Source of the DNA: Luteibacter jiangsuensis
GTDB taxonomy: Bacteria; Pseudomonadota; Gammaproteobacteria; Xanthomonadales; Rhodanobacteraceae
Assembly: GCF_011742555.1 (NCBI RefSeq)
Contig: NZ_JAAQQR010000008.1
Location: forward strand, 1-64,000
Direction of reading: 5' to 3'
DNA length: 64,000 nucleotides
Of the stretch, positions 36,636 to 45,475 are shown piece by piece. The translations under genes were made by a program, and so were the position numbers. A model generated the notes under the pieces. The model did no database searches. It saw nothing but the letters and a program-made list of their open reading frames with translations, and was not told the origin of the DNA. The first letter of the stretch is position 1, and the number at the start of each line of letters is the position of its first letter.

Positions 36636-38183
36636 ATGGAGTTGCACTGCCGGTCAGTGTTGCGTGCGTGTGCGCGCATCGTTCTTGCCGTCGCGTTCTG
36701 CGGCGTCGCCGTCCTCGGCGGATGTACCTCGGTTCCTTCGCGCAGTCCTATCGCGCCGAGAGATGCCGACGGTGCCGTCTTCTTCAAGGTGACGGACAAC
36801 TACGCGCTGGAGGCGTGGGAGCTGCCGAGCGCATTCCTCGCTGTCAGGCGGGTCGCCGATGCGGCTAGCCCGGCGACTCCCTGTTACTGGTTGCGACCCG
36901 GGCGGCGGGGACTCGCCGGATCCACCTTCCTTGCCGGCGCATTGCCGCCCGGCACATACGAGTTTCCCAACTTGGGCCTTCCCGGGGAGAAACTGGGCTC
37001 GGGATGTGACCACCATGGCCCGGCTACCGCTCGCTTCTCCGTTGCGCGCGGCCGGCTGACCTACCTTGGAGTCTGGACACAGGAGAAGGCGAGCGGAAAT
37101 CAACAGGCTATCGCGGTCGTTGACGACGGAGAGCGGGCACACCTCGAGCAATCGGTGCCGGGCGAGTTTCCGGAGCTTGCGCGTCTCGTCGGACAGCCAC
37201 CTCTCGGCTTCCTGACACCCAAGAGCGCGGACCAGAACGAGAAGATCACGCAGCAAGTCGTCCGCCGAGGATTCGACACCGATGCCCGCGCGGAAGGCGC
37301 ATCGGGAACCTGGTTCTACGGCACCCGGACGGGCGCCGTGCGGCGCTGGCGTGAAGGCGAGAGCGCCGCTCCGGCCGTGGATACCGGCTACAGGGTTTCT
37401 ATCGAAGCCATTGCGGTGCTGAGCGACAATAGCGTGCTCGCCGGTGGCGAACAGTCCACGCTGCTCCTGTCGCAGGACCAGGGCGCCACGTGGACAACGC
37501 TTGATGTACCCCTTCCGTACGGCGTGATTTTCGGCTTGGCCGTCTACAGGAACGATGTTGTCCTTGCGCTGCTGGACAAAGATGACATCCACATCTATCG
37601 CAGCGGCGCATCCCTTGCGTCCTGGAAAGAGGTCGCCGGCTTCCACACCGAATTCGCATTCTTCTCTGGCGTGCCCAATATCAGGCCGGCTGCATTCGTC
37701 AGCGGCAGCAGCTTGGTGATATCCCTGCCTTCGCGTCACATGGCAATCTACGACATGGCGACGGGCGCGAGTGATACGCGCGATCTCCCCGGCGCTATCC
37801 AGCTGTTCGGCATGAGCGGCGACGGGGCGCTGCATTGCAAATGCGCACCGGTGATCATTACGAACCCGTACGAGAGCCACGACCTGGGCAAGACCTGGGC
37901 CGCCTCGACTCACGACCGTTATTCGTTGATCCCTGCGATGCGTGACCAGACCACGGGCATGGTATGGACCAAGGACGGCATCGATCGCACGCGCGACGGT
38001 GGGCACACGTGGGCACGCGTATCGCGGCCTAGCGGAGCGTTAGTCAACCTGTTCTATTCGCGGGACGGAAAACAGGCCTTCGCCACCGACGGCTTCAGCA
38101 TGTGGCAAAGCACTGATGACGGCGGAACATGGACGCGGGCCTTCAGGCCCAGCGCATCCGGCACCGGACTTCTCACGCGGTGA
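36636..38183 (+). CDS. lipoprotein with BNR/Asp-box beta-propeller repeats
   Basis: 515 residues. The ATG follows AGGGGAA. The signal ends in a lipobox (VAVLGGCTS). The C-terminal two thirds contain at least four Asp-box motifs (S/T-x-D-x-G-x-T-W type): SQDQGATWTTL, SHDLGKTWAAS, TRDGGHTWARV and STDDGGTWTRA. These mark beta-propellers such as sialidases, Ycf48-like factors and glycan-binding proteins. No sialidase FRIP motif or Glu/Tyr dyad is evident, so it is probably a binding or scaffold propeller on the membrane. It has no same-strand partner. Confidence 0.72.
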   Translation: MELHCRSVLRACARIVLAVAFCGVAVLGGCTSVPSRSPIAPRDADGAVFFKVTDNYALEAWELPSAFLAVRRVADAASPATPCYWLRPGRRGLAGSTFLAGALPPGTYEFPNLGLPGEKLGSGCDHHGPATARFSVARGRLTYLGVWTQEKASGNQQAIAVVDDGERAHLEQSVPGEFPELARLVGQPPLGFLTPKSADQNEKITQQVVRRGFDTDARAEGASGTWFYGTRTGAVRRWREGESAAPAVDTGYRVSIEAIAVLSDNSVLAGGEQSTLLLSQDQGATWTTLDVPLPYGVIFGLAVYRNDVVLALLDKDDIHIYRSGASLASWKEVAGFHTEFAFFSGVPNIRPAAFVSGSSLVISLPSRHMAIYDMATGASDTRDLPGAIQLFGMSGDGALHCKCAPVIITNPYESHDLGKTWAASTHDRYSLIPAMRDQTTGMVWTKDGIDRTRDGGHTWARVSRPSGALVNLFYSRDGKQAFATDGFSMWQSTDDGGTWTRAFRPSASGTGLLTR

Positions 38184-38302
38184 CTTCGGTGCCCGGATGC
38201 AGGTGCCGCCGAGTCAAGGCGGCGCCTCACATCTCCTAAGGTTCATCGTCCCCTAGCCATCAATCAGCCCTCGGCCCTGTGTTGCATAAGCGTGCGACCG
38301 GC

Positions 38303-39883
38303 TTACTGGCGACGCATGACGGAATTCGAGATAAGGCCGTGCCTGTCGAGCTGGATGAACACCTGCTGCGCGCCGTGTTCGTGTTGAACGTCGTAGATAT
38401 CCCAGCCGTAATCCGTCACACCTTCGAACTTATAGGACTGCACCGGGCCGAGGTGCGCGAGGTAGTTCCCTACCTGCGCGTGGTTGCGTGCGAAGATCCG
38501 TGCGGCTGCGGGGTCCAGTCCCTCGTTGCCTTCCGGATTGGTCAGAATGCGGCGCAGCGCTTTCTCGCTGTCGGGGAAGGGTTTCTGTACCTTGACCCTC
38601 TCCGCGAGATCGGCGCGAATCCTTTCCGCCGTTGCCCTATCGACACGAGGCGCGTCGATGGCGACATTGCCGTGCTCGCGCACCACCACGGATGCGACCC
38701 GGCCATCGGCCCCTTTCACGAAATCGAGCGTGACATCGATCGCCGGCACGGCGAATTCATGCTCGCCAACGGCGGAAACGGCGATCGTACCCTGTGCCAG
38801 AAACTGGCCGATCGGCGTCACGGTCAGCCCATTCTCCTTGCGCTCCACCGTCAGCAGCGAATAGTCGCTGAGCGCATAGAAGCCGGCGTAGGTATCAAGG
38901 ATGGCTGGATCCACTGCAGGCGCATGGGTGGCGGGCTGTCCGGGCGATTCCGGCGGCGTCACCTGCGCGGCAAACACCGCCATGCCTAGCGCGAGGCTGA
39001 TCATGGCGAAAGCCGAAGCTCGTGCCCATTTGCGCGGTGTGGAAAGCATGATCCTTATCCTCCGCTCGAGAAACGATTTCGATTCGGACATCGCCGTCAC
39101 CGCGGCCACGTACTCGGACTGGTTCTGGCCAACCTGGATCAGGGTTTCGCAGTAGTCGCGGACGTCGCCGCCTTCGCGCAGCACTCGCGCATCGCAATCG
39201 ACTTCGATGGCGCAACGCAGGCGGTGGAACTGCCACCAGAGCAAAGGGCTCCATGGCATCGAGACGAGGAGAGCCATCGCCACCGCGACAAGCAGGGGAT
39301 CGCGTGCAGCCAGGTGCGATTGCTCATGGGCCATGATGTAGCGCTGCTGTGCGGGCGATTCTTCGAGCACCCACGCCGGTATCACCACGCGCGATCGCAC
39401 CAGACCGACGACGGCGGGGCCGACGTCATCAGAAACGAGCACCGGCACGCCATACGCGGTGCCCGGCGTCCAGCGACGCTTGCGCCGGTGGAACACCATC
39501 GTGGTCACGCCCAGGAACAGCAGCAGCGTGCACGAACTCGCCAGCCAGATGTCCGTCAGCATCGTGTCGATGCGTGGCGAGGACGCGTAGGACGTCGCCC
39601 CGCTCCAATCGATCGCCTTGGCGGCAAGCGGAATCGACGTGGTGGCGCCCAGCAACAGGGGTTCCGCGGCCCCCTTGGCCGTCGCGGATGCTTCGGACGA
39701 CACCCACGACCGCGGTATGGAAACCGTTGCCATGGCAACCGGCAAGGCGATCGATGTCGCTATCGCCGCGATCCAGACGCCACGGGTGGGCAGGCGGCGA
39801 TGCTTCGCGGCCTGTTCGGCCAACAGCGCGGCGCCGCCGAACACCGCGGCGACGAGGACGGCGTAGACCATCCAGGCAAGCAT
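38303..39883 (-). CDS. BlaR1/MecR1-like M56 metallopeptidase without a penicillin-binding domain
   Basis: 526 residues. The ATG at 39883 shares its A with the blaI stop (TGATG). N-terminal membrane segments are followed by the M56 zinc motif H186-E-Q-S-H190 (IMAHEQSHLAARDP) and another membrane helix near 275. True BlaR1 ends in a beta-lactam-binding domain with STxK and KTG motifs; none are visible here. Instead there is a DUF3471-like module (LDTYAGFYALSDYSLLTVER) and a tail with a SYKFEGVTDYGWDIYDVQHE segment. On some signal it should cleave or inactivate the BlaI-type repressor. Confidence 0.82.
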   Translation of the reverse strand: MLAWMVYAVLVAAVFGGAALLAEQAAKHRRLPTRGVWIAAIATSIALPVAMATVSIPRSWVSSEASATAKGAAEPLLLGATTSIPLAAKAIDWSGATSYASSPRIDTMLTDIWLASSCTLLLFLGVTTMVFHRRKRRWTPGTAYGVPVLVSDDVGPAVVGLVRSRVVIPAWVLEESPAQQRYIMAHEQSHLAARDPLLVAVAMALLVSMPWSPLLWWQFHRLRCAIEVDCDARVLREGGDVRDYCETLIQVGQNQSEYVAAVTAMSESKSFLERRIRIMLSTPRKWARASAFAMISLALGMAVFAAQVTPPESPGQPATHAPAVDPAILDTYAGFYALSDYSLLTVERKENGLTVTPIGQFLAQGTIAVSAVGEHEFAVPAIDVTLDFVKGADGRVASVVVREHGNVAIDAPRVDRATAERIRADLAERVKVQKPFPDSEKALRRILTNPEGNEGLDPAAARIFARNHAQVGNYLAHLGPVQSYKFEGVTDYGWDIYDVQHEHGAQQVFIQLDRHGLISNSVMRRQ

Positions 39884-40257
39884 CAGGGCTTGTCCTTGTC
39901 GGTCCCTTCCGCCAGCAACTTGCGCATGCGCGCGATCTGTTCGGGGGTGAGCTTCTGGTCCGAGACGAGGTGCGTGAACAGCAACTCCGCGGAGCCCTTG
40001 AACAGCTTGTCCGTCAGGTGCTGCAGCGCGTTCTTGCGCGCCGCCTGCTGTTTCACGCTGGCGAAATAGCGGTGCCCTCGCCCTTCCTCTTCGTAGCCGA
40101 CATAACCCTTCGCCTGCAACGTGCGCAGCACGGTAAGCACCGTGGTGTAGGCAAGCTTGTCGGTCAGGCGCTCGCGTACCTCCGACACCAGCGAGGGGCC
40201 GTGGTCCCACAGCACCTGCATGATGTCCGCCTCGCGGTCGGTGAGCGAGATCTTCAT
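39883..40257 (-). CDS. BlaI/MecI/CopY-family transcriptional repressor
   Basis: 124-residue winged-helix repressor (SLTDREADIMQVLWDHGPSL, then LAYTTVLTVLRTLQAKGYV), with a C-terminal dimer part that contains the protease-sensitive region. It represses its own operon until the M56 partner inactivates it. The operator just upstream (40280-40297) has the expected TAGTAG half-sites. It is co-transcribed with the M56 protease gene through a TGATG overlap. Confidence 0.92.
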   Translation of the reverse strand: MKISLTDREADIMQVLWDHGPSLVSEVRERLTDKLAYTTVLTVLRTLQAKGYVGYEEEGRGHRYFASVKQQAARKNALQHLTDKLFKGSAELLFTHLVSDQKLTPEQIARMRKLLAEGTDKDKP

Positions 40258-40279
40258 GGCCGCATTCCTCGAACGCTAT

Positions 40280-40297
40280 CTACTAGATATGTAGTAG
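40280..40297. promoter_or_regulatory. BlaI-type operator
   Basis: Perfect dyad CTACTA-GATATG-TAGTAG, 23 bp upstream of the repressor's start codon. BlaI/MecI proteins recognise TACTA/TAGTA-type half-sites, so this is very likely the autoregulatory operator. Confidence 0.8.
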
Positions 40298-40411
40298 GGA
40301 TAGTCCAGCGGGGAACACATGTCAACTATGCTTTTAGTGGAGGACCCGCAGCGCCATGCGGGCGGCCATGACTGGCGTGGGTGTTCCCGCGCCAGTAATG
40401 GTCTCAGCGCC

Positions 40412-41185
40412 TCACAGCGGCCTCACCCAAATGTTCCGGAAGCTGATCGGCTGCGAGTGATCGCCATGCGCCTGCAGCTTGATGGGCGCATCGGTATAGG
40501 CCTTGTACTTGGGCTTACCGATGTAGAAGGTTTCGCCGGTGAGCTCGGTGTGGTTCTGCACGAGCACGCCGTTATGGAACAGCGTGACGTATGCCGGCGA
40601 CTTGACCGAGCCGTCGGCGGCGAAGACCGGAGCCGTCCACACGATGTCGTAGGTCTGCCATTCGCCGGGGCGGCGTGCGGCGTTCACGAGGGGAGCGGCC
40701 TGCTTATAGATGCTCGCGGCCTGTCCGTTGACGTAGGTCTTGTTCTCGAACGAATCCATGATCTGGACTTCGTAGCCTTCGTCGCCGGGGCCGGTCGAGG
40801 CAAGGAACACGCCGCTATTGCCGCGGCCCTGCCCTTCGCCGGTGATGTCCTTCGGAATCTGCCACTCCAGGTGCAGCTGGTAGCTGCGGAAGCGCTGCTT
40901 CGTCTGGATGTTGCCGGTGGTCTTGTCCACCGTGACCACGCCCTCGTGCACCTTCCAGCGTGCCGGCGAATGATCTTTCGAAGCTTCCCAGCGGGAAAGA
41001 TCGCGACCGTCGAAAAGCACCACGGCATCGGAGGGCGGCGCGTTTTCCTTCGCGCCCGGCGTGACGACCTTGGGTACCGGTTCCCACTGCTCCGTGGCTT
41101 TCGGATCGTCCTGCGCGGATGCGCCCGCGGAACCGGCCATCGAGATGGCAAAAACGGCGAGGGCTGTCGAGGTGAGGTGCTTCAT
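40412..41185 (-). CDS. DUF1080 / 3-keto-disaccharide hydrolase family protein
   Basis: 257 residues from the ATG at 41185. A Sec signal (KHLTSTALAVFAISMAGSAG, cleaved near SAQ) exports it to the periplasm. The DUF1080 concanavalin-like domain shows VLFDGRDLSRWEASK, FRSYQLHLEWQIPK, GNSGVFLAS, GYEVQIMDSFEN and ISFRNIWVRPL. DUF1080 proteins are now known to cleave 3-keto-glycosides. It is the last gene of an eight-gene operon with a GMC oxidoreductase that would make the 3-keto substrate. Confidence 0.88.
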   Translation of the reverse strand: MKHLTSTALAVFAISMAGSAGASAQDDPKATEQWEPVPKVVTPGAKENAPPSDAVVLFDGRDLSRWEASKDHSPARWKVHEGVVTVDKTTGNIQTKQRFRSYQLHLEWQIPKDITGEGQGRGNSGVFLASTGPGDEGYEVQIMDSFENKTYVNGQAASIYKQAAPLVNAARRPGEWQTYDIVWTAPVFAADGSVKSPAYVTLFHNGVLVQNHTELTGETFYIGKPKYKAYTDAPIKLQAHGDHSQPISFRNIWVRPL

Positions 41186-41205
41186 CGGCGCTCCTGGAGT
41201 GAATG

Positions 41206-42117
41206 TCATACCGCGCAAATCTTGAATGCCTCGGCGAACGAGGCAAAGGGGTCCGGGCCGGCGGGCATGAATTCATGCGCGATGAAGCCCTGGAAATTCA
41301 GGTCCGCGATGGCGGTGGCGATGGCGCGGTAGTTGAGTTCCTGCGTGCCGTCGATCTCGTGGCGACCCGGAACGCCGCCGGTGTGGAAGTGACCGAGCCA
41401 CTGGAAGTTATCGCGGATGGTGCGGATCACGTCGCCTTCCGAGATCTGCATATGGTAGATGTCGTAGAGCAGCTTCACGCTGGGCGAGTTCACGCCCTTG
41501 CACACCGCCACGCCGAACGCCGTGTGGTCGCCCTGGTAGCCGTGGTGGTCCACCTTGCTATTCAGCAGCTCCACATGGAGCGTGATCCCGTTCTCTTCCG
41601 CGTACGGCGCGATCTTCGACAACCCGGCGACGCAGTTATCGATGGCCTGCTTGTCGTCGATGCCTGCCGTGCGGTTGCCGAACATGGTGATCAGGTTCTT
41701 CACGCCGGCACGCTTCGCGAGGGGAATCGTGGTTTCGATTTCCTTGATGAGCGTGGCGTGGTTCTTCGGATCGTTGAACCCCATCGTGATGAAGTTTTCG
41801 CGCTTGGCGGGATACCCCATGGACACGGCCAGGCCGTGGTCCGTCACCACCGACCACTCGTCCGTATAGAGCAGGTCCACGCCGGCGAAACCCATGGCCT
41901 TCAGGCGCTTGCACAGTTCGGGTAGCGGCGCCTTGGACGTCCAGCGGCTGAGCGACTGCTTCAGGCGACCTGGGCCGGCCTTGCCCGACGCGGCCTTGCC
42001 GGCGGTCGTATCGGCCGAGGCGATCAGCGGTGCCGCGCCGAGCGCGGCGGCGGCCGTGGCGAGATGCCCCAGCATGGCGCGACGGCGGTTGTCGGGAAGG
42101 TTGTCCGATGTGGTCAT
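41206..42117 (-). CDS. sugar phosphate isomerase/epimerase-like TIM barrel with Tat signal
   Basis: 303 residues. The N-terminal twin-arginine signal is NRRRAMLGHLATAAAALGAA. A xylose isomerase-like barrel follows, with metal-ligand segments HVELLNSKVDHHG, LYDIYHMQISEGD and the closing GFIAHEFMP. It resembles hydroxypyruvate isomerase-type proteins. In this operon it may epimerise or isomerise a keto-sugar in the periplasm. It starts within the stop of the gene at 42114 (4-base overlap). Confidence 0.83.
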   Translation of the reverse strand: MTTSDNLPDNRRRAMLGHLATAAAALGAAPLIASADTTAGKAASGKAGPGRLKQSLSRWTSKAPLPELCKRLKAMGFAGVDLLYTDEWSVVTDHGLAVSMGYPAKRENFITMGFNDPKNHATLIKEIETTIPLAKRAGVKNLITMFGNRTAGIDDKQAIDNCVAGLSKIAPYAEENGITLHVELLNSKVDHHGYQGDHTAFGVAVCKGVNSPSVKLLYDIYHMQISEGDVIRTIRDNFQWLGHFHTGGVPGRHEIDGTQELNYRAIATAIADLNFQGFIAHEFMPAGPDPFASFAEAFKICAV

Positions 42118-43169
42118 TCGAGCCCCAGGATGGTGCGGTTGAAGGCACGGTCACTGCCGCTCGAAGCGAAATCGTCGAAAGCGCGCTCGGTGACCTTGAT
42201 GATGTGCTTGCGAATGAACGGCGCACCTTCCATCGCGCCCTGCTGTGAATCCTTGATGCAGCACTCCCACTCGAGCACCGCCCAGCCGGGATAGTCGTAC
42301 TGCGCCAGCTTGCTGAAGATCGCGCCGAAATCGATCTGCCCGTCGCCCAGCGAACGGAAGCGTCCCGGCCGGTCGATCCAGCCCTGGTAGCCGCCATACA
42401 CGCCCGAGCGGCCGTTGGGCCGGAACTCGGCGTCCTTCACGTGGAAGGCGCGGATGCGCTCGTGGTAATTGTCGATGAACTGCAGGTAATCCATCTGCTG
42501 CAGCACCATGTGGCTCGGGTCGAAAAGGATGTTGGCGCGGGGATGGTGATCCACCGCATCGAGGAACCGCTCGAAGGTAGCGCCGTCGTGCAGGTCTTCC
42601 CCGGGATGCAGTTCGTAGCAGACGTCCACGCCCACTTCGTCGAACGCATCGAGAATCGGCTTCCAGCGCCGGCCCAGTTCCGCGAACGCTTCCTCGACCA
42701 GCCCGGCCGGACGCTGCGGCCACGGATAGAACAGGTGCCAGGCCAGCGCTCCGGAGAACGTGGCGTGGGCCGTCAGGCCCAGGTTGCTGCTTGCCTTGGC
42801 CGCCAGCTTCAGCTGCTGCACTGCCCATGCCTGGCGCTCGCGTGCATTGCCGCGCAGCGCAGGGGGAGCGAAGCCGTCGAACAGGCGGTCGTACGCCGGA
42901 TGTGATGCGACCAGCTGCCCTTGCAGATGGGTGGACAACTCGGTGACCACCAGCCCGTGCTCGGCGAGCGTGCCGGCAATGTCGTCGCAATACGTCTTGC
43001 TCTGCGCCGCCTGCTCCAGGTCGAACAGGCGGGTATCGTTGGACGGAATCTGCACGCCCACGAAACCGAGCGACGATGCCCAGCGCGCGATCGACGGCAG
43101 CGTGTCGAACGGTGCCTCGTCCGATGCGTACTGGGCAAGGAAGATGCCTGGGCCCTTGAGTGTCTTCAT
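42114..43169 (-). CDS. sugar phosphate isomerase/epimerase-like TIM barrel, cytoplasmic
   Basis: 351 residues without a signal peptide. The xylose isomerase-like barrel shows FVGVQIPSNDTRLFDLE, DVCYELHPGEDLHDG, ILFDPSHMVLQQMDY, AFHVKDAEF and a final GWAVLEWECCIKD; these supply the Glu/Asp/His metal ligands. It is longer than its two operon paralogues and lacks the Tat signal, which suggests a cytosolic step. The gluconate 2-dehydrogenase subunit 3-type gene ends 1 bp upstream. Confidence 0.85.
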   Translation of the reverse strand: MKTLKGPGIFLAQYASDEAPFDTLPSIARWASSLGFVGVQIPSNDTRLFDLEQAAQSKTYCDDIAGTLAEHGLVVTELSTHLQGQLVASHPAYDRLFDGFAPPALRGNARERQAWAVQQLKLAAKASSNLGLTAHATFSGALAWHLFYPWPQRPAGLVEEAFAELGRRWKPILDAFDEVGVDVCYELHPGEDLHDGATFERFLDAVDHHPRANILFDPSHMVLQQMDYLQFIDNYHERIRAFHVKDAEFRPNGRSGVYGGYQGWIDRPGRFRSLGDGQIDFGAIFSKLAQYDYPGWAVLEWECCIKDSQQGAMEGAPFIRKHIIKVTERAFDDFASSGSDRAFNRTILGLE

Positions 43170-43170
43170 G

Positions 43171-43761
43171 TCAGATCTTCAGTGACGTCTCGACAGCCCA
43201 GGCCTTGCCGTTGCCTGCCTGCTTCAACGGGATGTCGCCCTTCCAGGCGCCCGGCACCGGATCGTACTGGAGCACCTGCGTGCAGCCCGGCTGCGAGAGG
43301 AAGAAACCGAGCATCGCGAGCTTCTTGCTCATCAGCACGAAGTCGGCTTCGGGCGCGAGCTTGCTGTCCTTGGGCGCCGTGACGGCTTCATTGTGCAACC
43401 GGGTTACCAGCGCGGTGCGCTGGGTGGGGTCGAGTTGCATGAACGGCTTGCCGCCCGCCTTGTCGAAGGCCGCCATGGCGGTGAGGTAGCGCGTCTGCTC
43501 CTCCTTCGTGTACACCGCTTCGAACATCTGGTCGATGAAGAGCGGCACACCCGCGTCCACCGCGCCCGGCGTGTCGGTGCGCGGAATCACGATGTCCGAT
43601 ACGGCACCGATCAGACCGTACTGCGCAGGCTTGAAGAACTGCGGTGTCTTACCCGACGCCTGTGAAGCCGCGTGCGCCTCCAACACGGCCAGCAACGAGG
43701 GCGCCGCGAGGGCTCCCACGGCCAGCGCGGACATGCTTTTCAACCATTCGCGACGATTCAT
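43171..43761 (-). CDS. gluconate 2-dehydrogenase subunit 3 family protein (small subunit of glycoside 3-dehydrogenase)
   Basis: 196 residues with a clear Tat signal (NRREWLKSMSALAVGALA). The body matches the gluconate 2-dehydrogenase subunit 3 family: AVSDIVIPRTDTPGAVDAGV, then FIDQMFEAVYTKEEQTRYL. In glucoside 3-dehydrogenases this small subunit escorts the folded GMC subunit through the Tat pathway. It follows the GMC gene by 12 bp, so the pair forms the dehydrogenase. A cytochrome c subunit, common in other species, is absent here. Confidence 0.9.
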   Translation of the reverse strand: MNRREWLKSMSALAVGALAAPSLLAVLEAHAASQASGKTPQFFKPAQYGLIGAVSDIVIPRTDTPGAVDAGVPLFIDQMFEAVYTKEEQTRYLTAMAAFDKAGGKPFMQLDPTQRTALVTRLHNEAVTAPKDSKLAPEADFVLMSKKLAMLGFFLSQPGCTQVLQYDPVPGAWKGDIPLKQAGNGKAWAVETSLKI

Positions 43762-43773
43762 GGGTTCGATTCC

Positions 43774-45465
43774 TCAGATGTTGCCGCGCTTCAGTTCTTC
43801 CACGGCGTGGCTGGCCGCACGTGCGGTCAACGCCATGTAGGTCAGGGACGGGTTCTGGCAACCGGAAGAAGCCATGGCCGAACCGTCGGTGATGTACACA
43901 TTCTTGCAGGCGTGCATCTGATTCCAGCCGTTGAGCACCGAGGTCTTCGGATCGCGGCCCATGCGCGCGGTGCCCATCTCGTGGATGCCGGCGCCGACAT
44001 TGGCCGGGATGCTGAACGAATTCACGTCGCGATAGCCCGCGGCGGTCATCATCTCCATGGCATCTTCGATGATCGCCTTGGTGATCATGCGCTCGTTTTC
44101 CTGATGCGCCGCGTCGAAGTTCAGAACGGGCAGGCCATATTTGTCTTTGTGATTCCTGTCCAGCGTCACGTAGTTCTTGTGCGAGGGAAGCATCTCGCCG
44201 AAGCCCATCATCGAGACGTACCACGGGCCCGGCTCCTGCGCGGCCTGCTTGAGCTCCGCGCCCAGCGCCTTGTCGTCGACCAGTCGGGTCCAGTCCTGAC
44301 GGCCGGCGCCACCCTGGTAGCCGAACCCGCGCAGATACTTCTGCTTGTCGCTGCCGATGTTGCGGTAACGCGGAATGTAGAAGCCGTTGGGGCGGCGACC
44401 GGAGTAGTAGCGGTCCTCATGGCCTTCGACCATGGCGCGCGCGCCGTTGCCGAAGATGTGATCCATGATGTTGTGGCCCAACTCGCCGCTGTCGTTGCCG
44501 AAACCGTTAGGGAAGCGGCTGGAGGTGGAGTTCATCAGGATGTGCGTGGTGCCGAAGGTCGAGGCGCACATGAAGATCACACGCGCGAAGTACTCGGTCT
44601 GGTGGCCCGTCTCGGCGTCCAGCACACGCACGCCGGTGGCCTTGCCCTTGTCGTTGTCGTAGATCAGTTCGTAGACGATGGCATTGGTCACCATGGTCAT
44701 GTTGCCCGTGCGCTCGGCGGACGGCAGCGTGGAGGAATTGCTGCTGAAATACCCGCCAAACGGACAACCGCGCATGCACAGGTTGCGGTACTGGCAGGTG
44801 CCGCGCTGCGGGCTCTGGTCGTGCTTCAGCGGCGCCGAAAGATTGGCGGTGCGGCCGATGATGAGCTTGCGGTTGAACTTCGTGTCCAGCTTGCCCTGGA
44901 AGTCCTTCTCCACGCAGTTGAGTTCCATCGGCGGCAGGAAGTCGCCGTCCGGAAGCTGCGCGAGGTGGTCGTTGTTGCCGCTGACGCCGATGAAGTGTTC
45001 AACGTAGTCGTACCAGGGCGCGAGATCCTTGTAGCGGATCGGCCAATCCACGCCCACGCCTTCCTTGCCGTTGGCCTCCAGGTCCATCTCGCTCAGGCGG
45101 TAGCTCTGCCGTCCCCACATGAGCGAGCGGCCGCCGACGTGGTAGCCGCGGAACCAGTCGAAGGGTTTCGTCTCCTCATACGGATTGTCGATGTCGTCGA
45201 CGAACCAGTGCTTGGTGGACTGCGTGATGCCGTAGAACGACGGACGCGTGTGCTTGGGCCAGCGGGCAATGTCTGCCTGGGTCGGCTCGTCGCCATAAGG
45301 CAGTTCCCAGGGCGCCTTCATGGCCGTGGGGTAGTCCAGGTGCTTCACCATGGGGCCGCGGTCGAGCACGAGTGTCTTGAGGCCTTTCTCGGTCAGTTCC
45401 TTGGCGGCCCAGCCGCCACTGACACCGGTACCGACGACGATGGCGTCGAATGTGTTCTTTTCCAT
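43774..45465 (-). CDS. GMC family FAD oxidoreductase (glycoside 3-dehydrogenase large subunit)
   Basis: 563 residues from the ATG at 45465, after GGGAAAGG. The FAD-binding motif is VVGTGVSGGWAAKELTEKG, and the C-terminal catalytic region contains GIHEMGTARMG (His) and NPSLTYMALTARAA (Asn). A Cys pair, RNLCMRGCPFGG, is conserved in this subgroup. It has no signal of its own and would be exported with the Tat-bearing subunit 3 encoded next. The family includes glucoside 3-dehydrogenase and lactose-oxidising enzymes. Sugar oxidation at C3 is inferred from the operon. Confidence 0.9.
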   Translation of the reverse strand: MEKNTFDAIVVGTGVSGGWAAKELTEKGLKTLVLDRGPMVKHLDYPTAMKAPWELPYGDEPTQADIARWPKHTRPSFYGITQSTKHWFVDDIDNPYEETKPFDWFRGYHVGGRSLMWGRQSYRLSEMDLEANGKEGVGVDWPIRYKDLAPWYDYVEHFIGVSGNNDHLAQLPDGDFLPPMELNCVEKDFQGKLDTKFNRKLIIGRTANLSAPLKHDQSPQRGTCQYRNLCMRGCPFGGYFSSNSSTLPSAERTGNMTMVTNAIVYELIYDNDKGKATGVRVLDAETGHQTEYFARVIFMCASTFGTTHILMNSTSSRFPNGFGNDSGELGHNIMDHIFGNGARAMVEGHEDRYYSGRRPNGFYIPRYRNIGSDKQKYLRGFGYQGGAGRQDWTRLVDDKALGAELKQAAQEPGPWYVSMMGFGEMLPSHKNYVTLDRNHKDKYGLPVLNFDAAHQENERMITKAIIEDAMEMMTAAGYRDVNSFSIPANVGAGIHEMGTARMGRDPKTSVLNGWNQMHACKNVYITDGSAMASSGCQNPSLTYMALTARAASHAVEELKRGNI

Positions 45466-45475
45466 GCCTTTCCCT

